Assembly (NCBI RefSeq): GCF_000156195.1
Contig: NZ_GG688324.1
Coordinates: 196,861-243,669, forward strand
DNA length: 46,809 nt
Direction of reading: 5' to 3'
Source of the DNA: Bacteroides finegoldii DSM 17565
GTDB lineage: Bacteria; Bacteroidota; Bacteroidia; Bacteroidales; Bacteroidaceae
The position numbers were made by a program, and so were the translations under genes. Each line of letters begins with the position of its first letter. Within the stretch, counting starts at the first letter, position 1. Shown one piece after another: positions 16,730 through 25,419 of the stretch. The notes under the pieces are model-generated. The model saw only the letters and a list, made by a program, of their open reading frames with translations, was not told the origin of the DNA and made no database searches.

Positions 16730-16748
16730 ACGCTATTATTTAATAAAT

Positions 16749-16756
16749 CAAAAATA
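16749..16756 (-). promoter_or_regulatory. -7 element for gmd-fcl
   Basis: The minus strand reads TATTTTTG, 19 nt before the gmd start codon. A -33 box at standard spacing is not clear. Confidence 0.45.
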
Positions 16757-16805
16757 TGGGTGCAAATGTCGGTATTTTTTGTGACCCATGCAAGCCACAT
16801 TCTAT

Positions 16806-17990
16806 TTATTTTTCAGCATGGTTATTCAGCACAGTTTTTCCCATCATTTTGTCGATAATCAGTGCGATAGCTCCGTCACCGGTCACATTGCAGGCCGTCC
16901 CGAAACTATCCATAGCGATGTAAAGAGCAATCATCAATGCCTGTGCCGATTCATCGAAACCCAACATGGATTGCAAGATTCCCAAAGATGCCATGATGGC
17001 TCCGCCCGGAACTCCCGGTGCGGCTACCATCGTGATTCCCAGCATGAAGATAAAACCGGCAAAGAGTGGGAAGTCGAACGGCATTCCCTGCATCATCATC
17101 AGTGCCAGAGCACAGGCTACGATTTTCAGTGTACTTCCCGACAGATGGATTGTGGCGCACAACGGAATCACAAAACCGGTTATATCCGCCGAAACACCAT
17201 TCTTTTTCGTCTGTTCCAGTGTCACGGGAATAGTGGCAGCCGATGATTGTGTGCCCAATGCCGTGAAATAGGCAGGCATCATCTTCCCCAATAGTTTGAA
17301 CGGATTTTTGTGTACAAACAGCGCTGCGATAGAATACTGAAAGACCAGCAGGAAGATATGCAAAATGAAAATGACTCCGATAATCTTAATAAATACCATC
17401 AGAATGGAGTACACCTGTCCCGAATGAGTCATATTCAAGAAGATACCGAAGATATAAAGCGGAAGCAAGGGGAGAATTACCGCACTGATCATACGGACGA
17501 TGATTGCCTGAAAATCCCGTGCTACGTTTTTCAGAGCATCGCTGTTCAGCGAAGCCAATCCCAATCCTAATGTGAAAGCGAGAACCAAAGCTGTCATTAC
17601 GTTCATCAATGGAGGAATGGAAACGGAGAAATAAGGAAGAATTCCTTTTGCCTCGCTCACTTCCTCAAGCGGCACGCCCGGTTCAATTAATGACGGGAAT
17701 ACCGTGACTCCGGTGAAGTAAGAGAGGAACCCCGAGAACAGGGTGGCGAAATAAGCGATAAGAGCGGTGACGAGCAACATCTTTCCTGCGCCTTTACCGA
17801 TGTCGGCAATAGCTACAGTGACCAATCCGACGATAATCAACGGAATGGAGAAATTAAGAAATTCACTGAAAATGCCGTTGAATGTTACAAATATCCGGAC
17901 AAGAGGAGCCGGGAAAAAAGTGCCGATGGCGATGCCTAGAATAATAGCGATAATAATGCGGGCTAATAAACCGATTTTGATTTTCTTCAT
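16806..17990 (-). CDS. dicarboxylate/amino acid:cation symporter family protein, divergent binding site
   Basis: The 394-aa membrane protein has the glutamate-transporter fold of the DAACS/SLC1 family. The HP1 serine-rich loop (SSAATIP) and the TM8 motif NVTGD are present. Compared with GltPh, the TM8 aspartate (D394) is kept, but the arginine that binds the substrate side-chain carboxylate (R397) aligns with Gly in MDSFGTACN. The TM7 Na-site motif NMDGT is replaced by HLSGS. The substrate is therefore unlikely to be glutamate or aspartate; a neutral amino acid or another small solute is more plausible. It is divergent from gnd and monocistronic. Confidence 0.87.
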   Translation of the reverse strand: MKKIKIGLLARIIIAIILGIAIGTFFPAPLVRIFVTFNGIFSEFLNFSIPLIIVGLVTVAIADIGKGAGKMLLVTALIAYFATLFSGFLSYFTGVTVFPSLIEPGVPLEEVSEAKGILPYFSVSIPPLMNVMTALVLAFTLGLGLASLNSDALKNVARDFQAIIVRMISAVILPLLPLYIFGIFLNMTHSGQVYSILMVFIKIIGVIFILHIFLLVFQYSIAALFVHKNPFKLLGKMMPAYFTALGTQSSAATIPVTLEQTKKNGVSADITGFVIPLCATIHLSGSTLKIVACALALMMMQGMPFDFPLFAGFIFMLGITMVAAPGVPGGAIMASLGILQSMLGFDESAQALMIALYIAMDSFGTACNVTGDGAIALIIDKMMGKTVLNNHAEK

Positions 17991-18013
17991 CCTTGTTTCT
18001 ATATAGTTAATTG

Positions 18014-18021
18014 CAAAAATA
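18014..18021 (-). promoter_or_regulatory. -7 element for the symporter gene
   Basis: The minus strand reads TATTTTTG, 23 nt before the ATG. The nearest TTTG upstream (18046-18049) is 24 nt away, longer than usual. Confidence 0.4.
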
Positions 18022-18100
18022 ATATTTTAATCTAAATATAGCGAACAAATGTCTGTTTCAATTGTTACTATGGTAATCAATATTACAAAATATACAAGTT

Positions 18101-19576
18101 ATGGCAAATCAGAATAAAACAGATATTGGACTTATAGGCTTGGCTGTAATGGGCGAGAATCTTGCTTTGAACATGGAGAGTAAAGGATGGAATGTATCGG
18201 TTTATAACCGTACCGTTCCGGGAGTTGAAGAAGGAGTGGTGGATCGTTTCATGAACGGACGTGCGAAGGGCAAAAACATTGAAGGATTCACAGATATAAA
18301 GGACTTTGTAGATTCAATCGCTACTCCCCGTAAAATAATGATGATGGTTCGTGCCGGGAGTCCGGTAGACGAACTGATGGAACAGCTTTTTCCTCTGCTT
18401 TCACCCGGAGATATTCTTATCGATGGAGGTAACTCCAATTACGAAGATACCAACCGTCGTGTCAAACTGGCCGAGTCGAAAGGTTTTCTTTTCGTCGGCA
18501 GCGGTGTGTCTGGTGGTGAAGAGGGAGCTTTGAACGGAGCGTCTATTATGCCCGGCGGCTCGGAAAAAGCATGGCCGGAAGTGAAACCTATTCTTCAAAG
18601 CATTGCGGCGAAAGCGTCTGACGGCACTCCTTGTTGTCAGTGGGTAGGGCCGGCGGGATCCGGTCACTTTGTAAAGATGATCCATAACGGTATCGAATAT
18701 GGTGATATGCAGTTGATTGCCGAAGCATATTGGGTGATGAAAAACCTGCTCGACTTGAATAATGAAGAGATGGCAGATGCCTTTTCCCGTTGGAATGAGG
18801 GCAAACTCCGCAGTTACCTCATCGAGATAACAGCCAACATCTTGCGTCATAAAGACAAGACCGGAGGTTATCTTATTGATAAGATTTTGGATGCGGCCGG
18901 ACAGAAAGGAACCGGCAAATGGTCGGTTATCAACGCTATGGAACTCGGGATGCCGTTGGGACTGATTGCCACTGCGGTGTTTGAGCGCAGTCTTTCCGCA
19001 CAAAAGGAATTACGCCATCAAGCTTCCCACCACTTCCCGCGCCAACATACACAACCTATATATAATAAGGTGGAGCTCGTGAAGGATATCTTCTCTGCCC
19101 TTTATGCTTCCAAACTCGTCTCATACGCTCAAGGATTTGCCGTGCTGCAACGTGCTTCCGATACATTCGGCTGGCAGCTCGATCTGGCTTCCATCGCCCG
19201 TATGTGGCGTGGCGGATGCATCATCCGCAGTATTTTCCTGAACGATATTGCCGCTGCCTTCGAAGCCACCGACAAGCCCAAACACTTGTTGATGGCTCCT
19301 TATTTCAGGGAAGAAATGAAGGCGTCACTCTCCGGATGGAAGAGCCTTGTAGCCGAAGCCATGAAAGAAGAACTTCCTGTCCCCGCTTTCTCTTCTGCCT
19401 TGAATTACTTCTATTCGCTTACTTCTGCCGATCTGCCCGCTAATATGGTGCAGGCACAGCGCGATTATTTCGGTGCGCACACCTTTGAGCGTAAAGACGA
19501 ACTGCGCGGACAGTTCTTCCACGAAAACTGGACAGGACATGGCGGTGACACGAAATCGGGCACATATAATGTGTAA
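18101..19576 (+). CDS. gnd: 6-phosphogluconate dehydrogenase (decarboxylating)
   Basis: The 491-aa enzyme has the N-terminal Rossmann motif GLIGLAVMGENLALN. GGNSNYEDT and VSGGEEGA (substrate/catalytic) follow, then KMIHNGIEYGDMQLI with the catalytic lysine. The all-helical C-terminal domain ends in a glycine-rich tail with HENWTGHGGDT. It oxidises and decarboxylates 6-phosphogluconate to ribulose-5-phosphate, producing NAD(P)H and CO2. It is first in a gnd-zwf-pgl set: zwf starts 58 bp later. Gene order is the reverse of pathway order. I found no canonical TAnnTTTG box upstream. Confidence 0.97.
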   Translation: MANQNKTDIGLIGLAVMGENLALNMESKGWNVSVYNRTVPGVEEGVVDRFMNGRAKGKNIEGFTDIKDFVDSIATPRKIMMMVRAGSPVDELMEQLFPLLSPGDILIDGGNSNYEDTNRRVKLAESKGFLFVGSGVSGGEEGALNGASIMPGGSEKAWPEVKPILQSIAAKASDGTPCCQWVGPAGSGHFVKMIHNGIEYGDMQLIAEAYWVMKNLLDLNNEEMADAFSRWNEGKLRSYLIEITANILRHKDKTGGYLIDKILDAAGQKGTGKWSVINAMELGMPLGLIATAVFERSLSAQKELRHQASHHFPRQHTQPIYNKVELVKDIFSALYASKLVSYAQGFAVLQRASDTFGWQLDLASIARMWRGGCIIRSIFLNDIAAAFEATDKPKHLLMAPYFREEMKASLSGWKSLVAEAMKEELPVPAFSSALNYFYSLTSADLPANMVQAQRDYFGAHTFERKDELRGQFFHENWTGHGGDTKSGTYNV

Positions 19577-19634
19577 GTAGGATGTCTTTCGGAGTAATAA
19601 GACTATTTTATGAATTAAGAAATAAAAAGCGACA

Positions 19635-21131
19635 ATGGATAAATTCGCAATGATAATTTTTGGCGCCTCAGGCGACCTTACCAAACGTAAGTTGATGCCT
19701 GCCCTTTACTCGCTCTTCCGTGAAAAGCGGTTAACAGGTGATTTTCATATACTGGGTATCGGACGTACGATTTATTCTGACGAGGATTATCGCTCGTATA
19801 TATCAGGTGAACTTCGGACTTTCGTGAAATCCGAAGAACAGGATGCGGCACTGATGGAGGCTTTCATCTCGCATCTGTGTTACTTGCCCATGGATCCGGC
19901 AAAGGAAGAAGGATATGCCATGCTCCGCCAACGTCTGGTGGAGTTGACCAATGAGGTGGATCCGGATAATCTGCTGTTCTACCTTGCCACTCCGCCTTCA
20001 CTTTACGGTGTTGTTCCCTTGCATCTGAAAGCTGCAGGACTGAATACTCCCCATTCGCGTATCATCGTTGAAAAACCTTTCGGTTACGACCTCGAATCGG
20101 CACGTGAATTGAATAAAATTTATGCTTCTGTTTTCGAAGAACATCAGATTTACCGTATTGACCATTTTCTCGGTAAAGAGACAGCGCAAAATGTGTTGGC
20201 TTTCCGTTTTGCCAATGGTATTTTCGAGCCTCTCTGGAACAGGAATTATATCGACTACGTAGAAATTACCGCTGTAGAGAATCTGGGAATCGAGCAACGT
20301 GGCGGATTCTACGAAACGGCGGGAGCTTTGCGGGATATGGTACAGAATCATTTGATTCAGCTTGTAGCTCTTACTGCCATGGAACCTCCTGCTATCTTCA
20401 ATGCGGATAACTTCCGTAATGAGGTGGTGAAAGTATATGAGTCTCTGACACCGCTGAATGAAGAAGATTTGAATGAGCATATTGTGCGCGGGCAATATAC
20501 CTCTTCCGGTACTAAAAAAGGATATCGTGAAGAGAAAGGGGTAGCTCCCGACTCGCGTACGGAAACATACATTGCCATGAAGCTGGGTATCAGTAACTGG
20601 CGTTGGAGCGGCGTTCCGTTTTACATCCGTACCGGCAAGCAAATGCCGACTAAAGTGACGGAAATCGTGGTTCATTTCCGCGAGACACCTCATCAGATGT
20701 TCCGTTGTTCAGGTGGCAATTGCCCACGTGCGAATAAATTGATTCTTCGTTTGCAACCGAATGAAGGAATTGTGCTCAAGATAGGCATGAAAGTGCCTGG
20801 TGCGGGCTTTGAAGTCCGTCAGGTGACAATGGATTTCAGTTATGCCCAGTTGGGTGGAGTGCCGAGTGGTGACGCTTACGCACGTCTGATAGACGATTGC
20901 ATTCAGGGCGATCCGACTTTATTCACCCGGAGTGACGCCGTGGAGGCTTCATGGACATTCTTCGATCCGGTACTTCGCTATTGGAAAGAGAATCCCGACG
21001 CACCGCTTTACGGTTATCCGGTCGGTACGTGGGGACCTTTGGAAAGTGAAGCGATGATGCATGAGCACGGGGCTGACTGGACCAATCCTTGTAAGAATTT
21101 GACGAATACAGACCAATATTGTGAATTATGA
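19635..21131 (+). CDS. zwf: glucose-6-phosphate 1-dehydrogenase
   Basis: The 498-aa enzyme has the coenzyme-binding GASGDLTKRKL motif near residue 10 and the family signature RIDHFLGKE (about residues 173-181) with the catalytic His and substrate lysine. FYIRTGKQMP lies in the second half. It oxidises glucose-6-phosphate to 6-phosphogluconolactone with NADP, the entry step of the oxidative pentose phosphate pathway. Its stop overlaps the pgl start by 4 bp (ATGA), so the lactone is produced and removed by coupled gene products. Length is as expected and motifs are intact. Confidence 0.98.
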   Translation: MDKFAMIIFGASGDLTKRKLMPALYSLFREKRLTGDFHILGIGRTIYSDEDYRSYISGELRTFVKSEEQDAALMEAFISHLCYLPMDPAKEEGYAMLRQRLVELTNEVDPDNLLFYLATPPSLYGVVPLHLKAAGLNTPHSRIIVEKPFGYDLESARELNKIYASVFEEHQIYRIDHFLGKETAQNVLAFRFANGIFEPLWNRNYIDYVEITAVENLGIEQRGGFYETAGALRDMVQNHLIQLVALTAMEPPAIFNADNFRNEVVKVYESLTPLNEEDLNEHIVRGQYTSSGTKKGYREEKGVAPDSRTETYIAMKLGISNWRWSGVPFYIRTGKQMPTKVTEIVVHFRETPHQMFRCSGGNCPRANKLILRLQPNEGIVLKIGMKVPGAGFEVRQVTMDFSYAQLGGVPSGDAYARLIDDCIQGDPTLFTRSDAVEASWTFFDPVLRYWKENPDAPLYGYPVGTWGPLESEAMMHEHGADWTNPCKNLTNTDQYCEL

Positions 21132-21847
21132 AAGTAACTGTTTTTCCCTCGTCCATTGAAACTTCACGTGGACTGATACTCCGTCTGGTGGAAATCATGA
21201 ATAATGAACCGGACAGAATATTCAATATCGCAGTTAGCGGCGGCAGTACTCCTGCTCTAATGTTCGATTTGTGGGCGAACGAATATATGGAAACTACCCC
21301 CTGGAATCGTATGTGTATTTATTGGGTAGACGAACGCTGTGTTCCCCCCGATGATTCGGACAGCAATTACGGAATGATGCGTAATCTACTTTTAGGAATG
21401 GCTCCCATTCCTTATGAGAATGTCTTTCGTATTCGTGGTGAAGTCAAACCGGTGAAAGAAGCGGCCCGTTATTCGGAGTTGGTCAAGCAACAAGTACCGT
21501 CCAAGCAGGGATGGCCAGAGTTTGATATTATACTGTTGGGTGCAGGAGACGATGGTCATACTTCCTCCATTTTCCCCGGACAAGAAGAACTGTTGACTTC
21601 CGCTTCTGTTTATGTAGTCAGTATTAATCCCCGTAACGGGCAGAAGCGCATCGCAATGACCGGTTATCCGATATTGAATGCCCGTCACGTTATTTTCCTG
21701 ATAACTGGAAAGGGTAAAGCTGATGTGGTAGAAGAAATCTGTAAGTCGGGAGATGTAGGGCCCGCAGCCTATGTAGCTCATCATGCGCAGAATGTGGAAC
21801 TGTTTATGGATGAAGGAGCTGCGCTATACATTGGCGACCGTAAATAA
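21128..21847 (+). CDS. pgl: 6-phosphogluconolactonase
   Basis: The 239-aa DevB-type lactonase of the NagB/RpiA fold has VSGGSTP (phosphate-binding loop) near residue 37 and YWVDERCVP near residue 66. GAGDDGHTSSIFPG near residue 138 carries the family-signature acidic/His residues. It hydrolyses 6-phosphogluconolactone to 6-phosphogluconate between Zwf and Gnd, completing the oxidative branch in one operon. It overlaps zwf by 4 bp. It ends 19 bp before the end of the convergent 70-aa protein, with a shared hairpin between them. Confidence 0.95.
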   Translation: MKVTVFPSSIETSRGLILRLVEIMNNEPDRIFNIAVSGGSTPALMFDLWANEYMETTPWNRMCIYWVDERCVPPDDSDSNYGMMRNLLLGMAPIPYENVFRIRGEVKPVKEAARYSELVKQQVPSKQGWPEFDIILLGAGDDGHTSSIFPGQEELLTSASVYVVSINPRNGQKRIAMTGYPILNARHVIFLITGKGKADVVEEICKSGDVGPAAYVAHHAQNVELFMDEGAALYIGDRK

Positions 21848-21857
21848 TAAAGAGTTC

Positions 21858-21888
21858 GGAGGAGAGTTACACTTTTGTAATCTCCTCC
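21858..21888. terminator. hairpin between convergent pgl and the 70-aa gene
   Basis: GGAGGAGAGTTACA (21858-21871) pairs with TGTAATCTCCTCC (21876-21888), with one bulged G and a CTTT loop. It lies 10 nt after the pgl stop and covers the last codons of the minus-strand gene. No long T run follows, so termination strength is uncertain. Confidence 0.5.
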
Positions 21889-22079
21889 ACGATGTATTTA
21901 TCTTCTACTTTTTTACAAGTACATACAAAGTACTCCGGGTGCTTCAAGGCTCCTTGCAAAGTATCAGGAAGAATGATCTCTTTGGTTCGCCTGTCTACTG
22001 CTACCATTGCATACAAGATACCTTCACTTTTACACTTCTCAATAAGTGCACTTTTTAATTCCTCTACGTTAAATTCCAT
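21867..22079 (-). CDS. small conserved-looking protein of unknown function (70 aa)
   Basis: This 70-aa soluble protein has a hydrophilic helical N terminus followed by strands (YAMVAVDRRTKEIIL), a CTCKK turn, and a C-terminal strand. Support for it being real comes from its own -7 box (22101-22108), good codon use, and its neat convergent end 19 bp from pgl. The single Cys-x-Cys pair could be structural, but is too little to call metal binding. I do not recognise the family. Strong similarity to a known fold is not visible. Confidence 0.68.
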   Translation of the reverse strand: MEFNVEELKSALIEKCKSEGILYAMVAVDRRTKEIILPDTLQGALKHPEYFVCTCKKVEDKYIVEEITKV

Positions 22080-22100
22080 TTATGTGAGATTTTATTGTTG

Positions 22101-22108
22101 CAAAGTTA
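22101..22108 (-). promoter_or_regulatory. -7 element for the 70-aa gene
   Basis: The minus strand reads TAACTTTG, 21 nt before the ATG; ATTG 22 nt further upstream is a possible -33 box. It makes the small gene independent of the predicted RNA just upstream. Confidence 0.5.
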
Positions 22109-22147
22109 TGGAAATTATGAATATTTTGTGCAATAATATTCTTATAA

Positions 22148-22257
22148 TATAAAATAGCTCCCTAGTTCGTCCGCTGACGAGGGAGCTATTTAACACAAAA
22201 ACTAAACTAGACTTAACTAAACTATTCTATTCTTGGAATTTCACAATCCCTTTCTGT
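22148..22257 (-). ncRNA. predicted small RNA with own promoter and terminator (about 110 nt)
   Basis: On the minus strand a near-perfect promoter (22264-22294) precedes about 65 nt of weakly structured, T/A-rich sequence with repeated TTTAGTT-like words. A 12-bp perfect hairpin follows (arms 22180-22191 and 22152-22163) whose loop holds a smaller CGTC/GACG stem. The RNA then ends in UUUUAUAUU. No reading frame of note is present. The body word ATAGTTTAGTTAAGTC resembles ATAGTATTAGATTTAAGG in the other predicted RNA at 6510-6576. Alternatives are an attenuated leader of the 70-aa gene or an unexpressed relic; the separate promoter of that gene argues against a leader. Confidence 0.6.
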
Positions 22258-22263
22258 TCGTTG

Positions 22264-22294
22264 CAAAGGTAGGGATAAAACAGGTTTTGGCAAA
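22264..22294 (-). promoter_or_regulatory. promoter of the predicted small RNA at 22148-22257
   Basis: The minus strand has TTTG (22291-22294), exactly 19 nt, then TACCTTTG (22264-22271). Confidence 0.75.
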
Positions 22295-22340
22295 CTATAA
22301 TCGACAAAAATCTCGTTTTTACCGATAAAATAGGGAATCA

Positions 22341-23039
22341 TCAACTTCTTTCATCAAGGAATGCTTGGAAAACCTGTTTGTAACTGTCACTGATGGGGAT
22401 GTATGTTTTGTCAAAAACAATGCGTCCACGATCTATTACACGTATCTTATCCTTTTGAACGATGAAAGAGCGATGCACACGTATAAAACGGCTGGAAGGC
22501 AAAAGTTCTTCCATCGCTTTCATACTCATAAGGGACAGTATTGGCTTGGAGGCGTCTTCCGTATAGATTTTAATGTAATCTTTTAATCCTTCGATATACA
22601 TGATTTTCTTTAATTCCACTTGTACCAATTTGTAGTCACTTTTTACAAAAATACTGTCTATCTCCTCTGGCTTCTGAACCAGTTCGAACCATTGAAGCGC
22701 TTTGTTGGCTGCCTGTAGGAAGTCGATGTATGAAATCGGCTTTAATAGATAGTCAAGTGCGTTGACACGATAGCCATCGATGGCATACTGTCCAAAGGCG
22801 GTAGTGAATACGATACGGGTACGGGAATCCACCATTTTTGAGAATTCCAGTCCGTTAAGTTCGGGCATTTGGATATCCAGAAACAAGAGGTCAACTTCCT
22901 CGCCAGGCAATTCTTTCATTGCCTGAACAGCGCTGGAGTATTTTCCTACGAGTTGTAGAAACGGGGTTTTGTTTGCATAACTTTCCAAAAGGCCGAGAGC
23001 CAAAGGCTCATCATCTACGATTGCACAACGTAATACCAT
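22341..23039 (-). CDS. LytTR family response regulator
   Basis: The 232-aa protein has an N-terminal receiver domain with acidic pocket D9-D10, phosphoacceptor D55 in LFLDIQMPELNG, the switch threonine in TTAFG and lysine in LLKPI. Its C-terminal LytTR DNA-binding domain spans about residues 130-230 and includes FIRVHRSFIVQ. It is the last gene of the export operon and lies 45 bp after its cognate histidine kinase. The pair most likely controls the export operon or an envelope-stress response. It is not an OmpR or NtrC type, so it uses a beta-fold DNA-binding domain and probably binds tandem repeats (family knowledge). Confidence 0.95.
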   Translation of the reverse strand: MVLRCAIVDDEPLALGLLESYANKTPFLQLVGKYSSAVQAMKELPGEEVDLLFLDIQMPELNGLEFSKMVDSRTRIVFTTAFGQYAIDGYRVNALDYLLKPISYIDFLQAANKALQWFELVQKPEEIDSIFVKSDYKLVQVELKKIMYIEGLKDYIKIYTEDASKPILSLMSMKAMEELLPSSRFIRVHRSFIVQKDKIRVIDRGRIVFDKTYIPISDSYKQVFQAFLDERS

Positions 23040-23084
23040 ACTACTATTCTATTAATATAAAATTCTATACTTAATGTTTTCTCT

Positions 23085-24146
23085 CTACTCTTTGATCTTA
23101 ATGCTCAATTTTGATTCGTAACACTTCCCGTCCCGTGAAGTGCCTTTCGACCAAGTGTAAGCCCCCGGATAAAGTATCTCCAGCCGTCGGCTGACTTGTT
23201 CTAACCCCACGCCCGAACCACTTTTATCCCACACTTCCTTGGGGAAATTACTATTGCGGATTTCGCAGATCACTTCTTGGTCGTTCTCGGAAATATGAAT
23301 GTGGATGAAACTAGCTTCGGTAGGGGAGATACCGTGCTTGAAGGCATTTTCTATCAATGAAATAAAGATTAGCGGGGCGATCAGTGTCTGGCAGTTTGGG
23401 CGAATATCGAATTGAGTACTCATCTGTACATTAGCCGACAGGCGGATACGCATCAGTTCGATATAGTTACGGATGAAATCAACCTCTTTACAGAGCGGGA
23501 CATACGTCTGCTGATTGTCATATAATACGTATCGAAGCAATTTGCTCAGTTCTTGCACAGCTTGTTGAGCTTTGTCCGAATCGAATGCGATTAAAGCATA
23601 AATATTATTCAGAGTATTCAACAAAAAGTGAGGGTTCAACTGATTGCGCAGATTTTTCAGTTCGGCTTCCGTGCGATTCCGTTCCGCTTCCTTGCGGGCA
23701 GCCTCGTTTTGCGTCCATCGTGCGCTCATACGGATAGCGGCACTCAATCCGATAGTGAAAACAAGGCTTAGCATATCTCGCAGGAAAAACAACCATCCCG
23801 GAGGCATACCCGGACGTCTGGGCTTGTTCTCAAATGACGGATCGAATGTCAGACTTTGCCAGAGATGAAGCAGTATCCCGATGATACACAACAAGATAAT
23901 GTTGTAGACAATATATCTTTTTGATTGATTCTGAAAAAGATATCGGGGGACCAGAAAGAAGTAATTGACGTAGAACACAATCATAAAAGAAAGCGGTACG
24001 GCAAAATGGCGTATATAAGCCATCCAGTTAATGTTCCCGTTTCCGCGTTCTACGAAAAAGAACGGGAAACCGAACATAATCCCCCAGCTGATAATGTGTA
24101 TCAGTATCTCCAGGGGACGACGTGCGGATGTAAAGGTTTGTTTCAT
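23085..24146 (-). CDS. LytS/YesM-type sensor histidine kinase
   Basis: The 353-aa membrane kinase has about four transmembrane helices in residues 12-140 and no large extracytoplasmic sensor. A coiled-coil linker (AARKEAERNRTEAELKNLR) leads to a His_kinase domain with the phosphoacceptor in QLNPHFLLNTLNNIYAL. The ATPase part has LIENAFKHGI and GSGVGLEQVSRRL. The lack of an external domain suggests it senses within or near the membrane, as do the intramembrane-sensing kinases next to antimicrobial-peptide exporters. It sits between the permease and the LytTR regulator in one operon. Confidence 0.93.
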   Translation of the reverse strand: MKQTFTSARRPLEILIHIISWGIMFGFPFFFVERGNGNINWMAYIRHFAVPLSFMIVFYVNYFFLVPRYLFQNQSKRYIVYNIILLCIIGILLHLWQSLTFDPSFENKPRRPGMPPGWLFFLRDMLSLVFTIGLSAAIRMSARWTQNEAARKEAERNRTEAELKNLRNQLNPHFLLNTLNNIYALIAFDSDKAQQAVQELSKLLRYVLYDNQQTYVPLCKEVDFIRNYIELMRIRLSANVQMSTQFDIRPNCQTLIAPLIFISLIENAFKHGISPTEASFIHIHISENDQEVICEIRNSNFPKEVWDKSGSGVGLEQVSRRLEILYPGAYTWSKGTSRDGKCYESKLSIKIKE

Positions 24147-24164
24147 AAAGACAAAGATAGCTCT

Positions 24165-25385
24165 TTATTCGTATCTGATAGCTTCAATCGGGTCTAAATC
24201 TGCTGCTTTTTTGGCAGGATACCATCCAAAGAAGACTCCGGTGACGGTACAGACGGCAAAAGAGAGGAATACACTCCACGGCTGGATATAGATAGGCCAA
24301 TGCGCCACGCTTTTGACTATCCAACTGGCTCCGCAGCCGATGACCACTCCGATGATTCCTCCTGTGATACTGATCATGATGGCTTCGATAAGGAATTGGC
24401 TCAGAATGTCGATTCCTCGTGCGCCGACCGACATTCGCAGACCGATTTCACGGGTTCGTTCCGTGACGGATACATACATGATATTCATAATTCCGATACC
24501 GCCTACAACCAATGAGATGCCGGCAATACAAGCAAGCAGGGTGGTCATTAAATCGGTGGTAGAGTTGAGCATTGTACTCAATTCCTGTTGTGTACGAATG
24601 GTGAAATCATCATCGTCAGAGGTCTTTAACTTATGATTGCGACGAAGAATCGTGCTGATTTCATCTGTAGCGTATTCTGTCATATCTTCGGTGAGGGCGG
24701 AGGCGAAGATACCTTGCAGATAGGTAACGGCAAGCAGACGTTTCATCACCGTTGTGTAGGGAGCAAGTACTACTGCATCCTGATCCTGTCCTATAGAATT
24801 GTATCCTTTTGACTTGAGCACACCTACCACTCGGAAGGGGATCTTGCTAAAACGGATAATTTTTCCCACCGGATCGCTGCCGTCGGGAAAAAGATTGTCT
24901 ACTATTGTCTTTCCTATCACGCATACTTTTGCCGAGCTTTGTATGTCGGCTTCCGTGAACATCTCACCGTTCTCCACCGTTAATTGGCGGATATCGAGAT
25001 ATTCCGTTCCAACCCCGTTCACGGAGGCAGGATAGTTGTTGTTGCCGACAATAAGCTGCCCCGATGAAGAGACATTGGGGCTGATGGCTGACAGGAATTT
25101 GGTCTCGTCACGCAAAGCCTCGTAGTCGGTGAGCTTTAACGTTTGCATGGCAGACGGATCTTGGCGCACACCTCCACGCATATCGGCTCCGGGATGAATC
25201 ATAATCATGTTCGATCCCATTTCGGAAATTTGTTGCTGGATACTTTTCTTCGAACCTTGTCCGATGGCAAGCATCGTGATGACGGAAGCGACACCGATGA
25301 TAATACCGAGCATGGTGAGAAATGCACGCAATTTGTTGTTTGCCAATGCGCGGAGAGCTATCTTGAATAAATTGGTTCCATTCAT
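24165..25385 (-). CDS. MacB-type ABC transporter permease
   Basis: The 406-aa protein has one N-terminal membrane helix (about residues 15-40, with TMLGIIIGVASVITM). A large periplasmic MacB core domain (about 45-275) follows, then three C-terminal helices forming the FtsX-type domain (about 285-400, including GIGIMNIMYVSVTERTREIG). In E. coli MacB this permease is fused to the ATPase; here the ATPase is a separate gene 34 bp upstream. Such tripartite systems use mechanotransmission to push substrates from periplasm through a TolC-like channel, rather than moving them across the inner membrane. Substrate unknown: antibiotic, peptide or lipid-like molecule. Confidence 0.93.
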   Translation of the reverse strand: MNGTNLFKIALRALANNKLRAFLTMLGIIIGVASVITMLAIGQGSKKSIQQQISEMGSNMIMIHPGADMRGGVRQDPSAMQTLKLTDYEALRDETKFLSAISPNVSSSGQLIVGNNNYPASVNGVGTEYLDIRQLTVENGEMFTEADIQSSAKVCVIGKTIVDNLFPDGSDPVGKIIRFSKIPFRVVGVLKSKGYNSIGQDQDAVVLAPYTTVMKRLLAVTYLQGIFASALTEDMTEYATDEISTILRRNHKLKTSDDDDFTIRTQQELSTMLNSTTDLMTTLLACIAGISLVVGGIGIMNIMYVSVTERTREIGLRMSVGARGIDILSQFLIEAIMISITGGIIGVVIGCGASWIVKSVAHWPIYIQPWSVFLSFAVCTVTGVFFGWYPAKKAADLDPIEAIRYE

Positions 25386-25419
25386 GTTGTTAGTAATTAG
25401 TTATTTCGTTAAACGCGGT

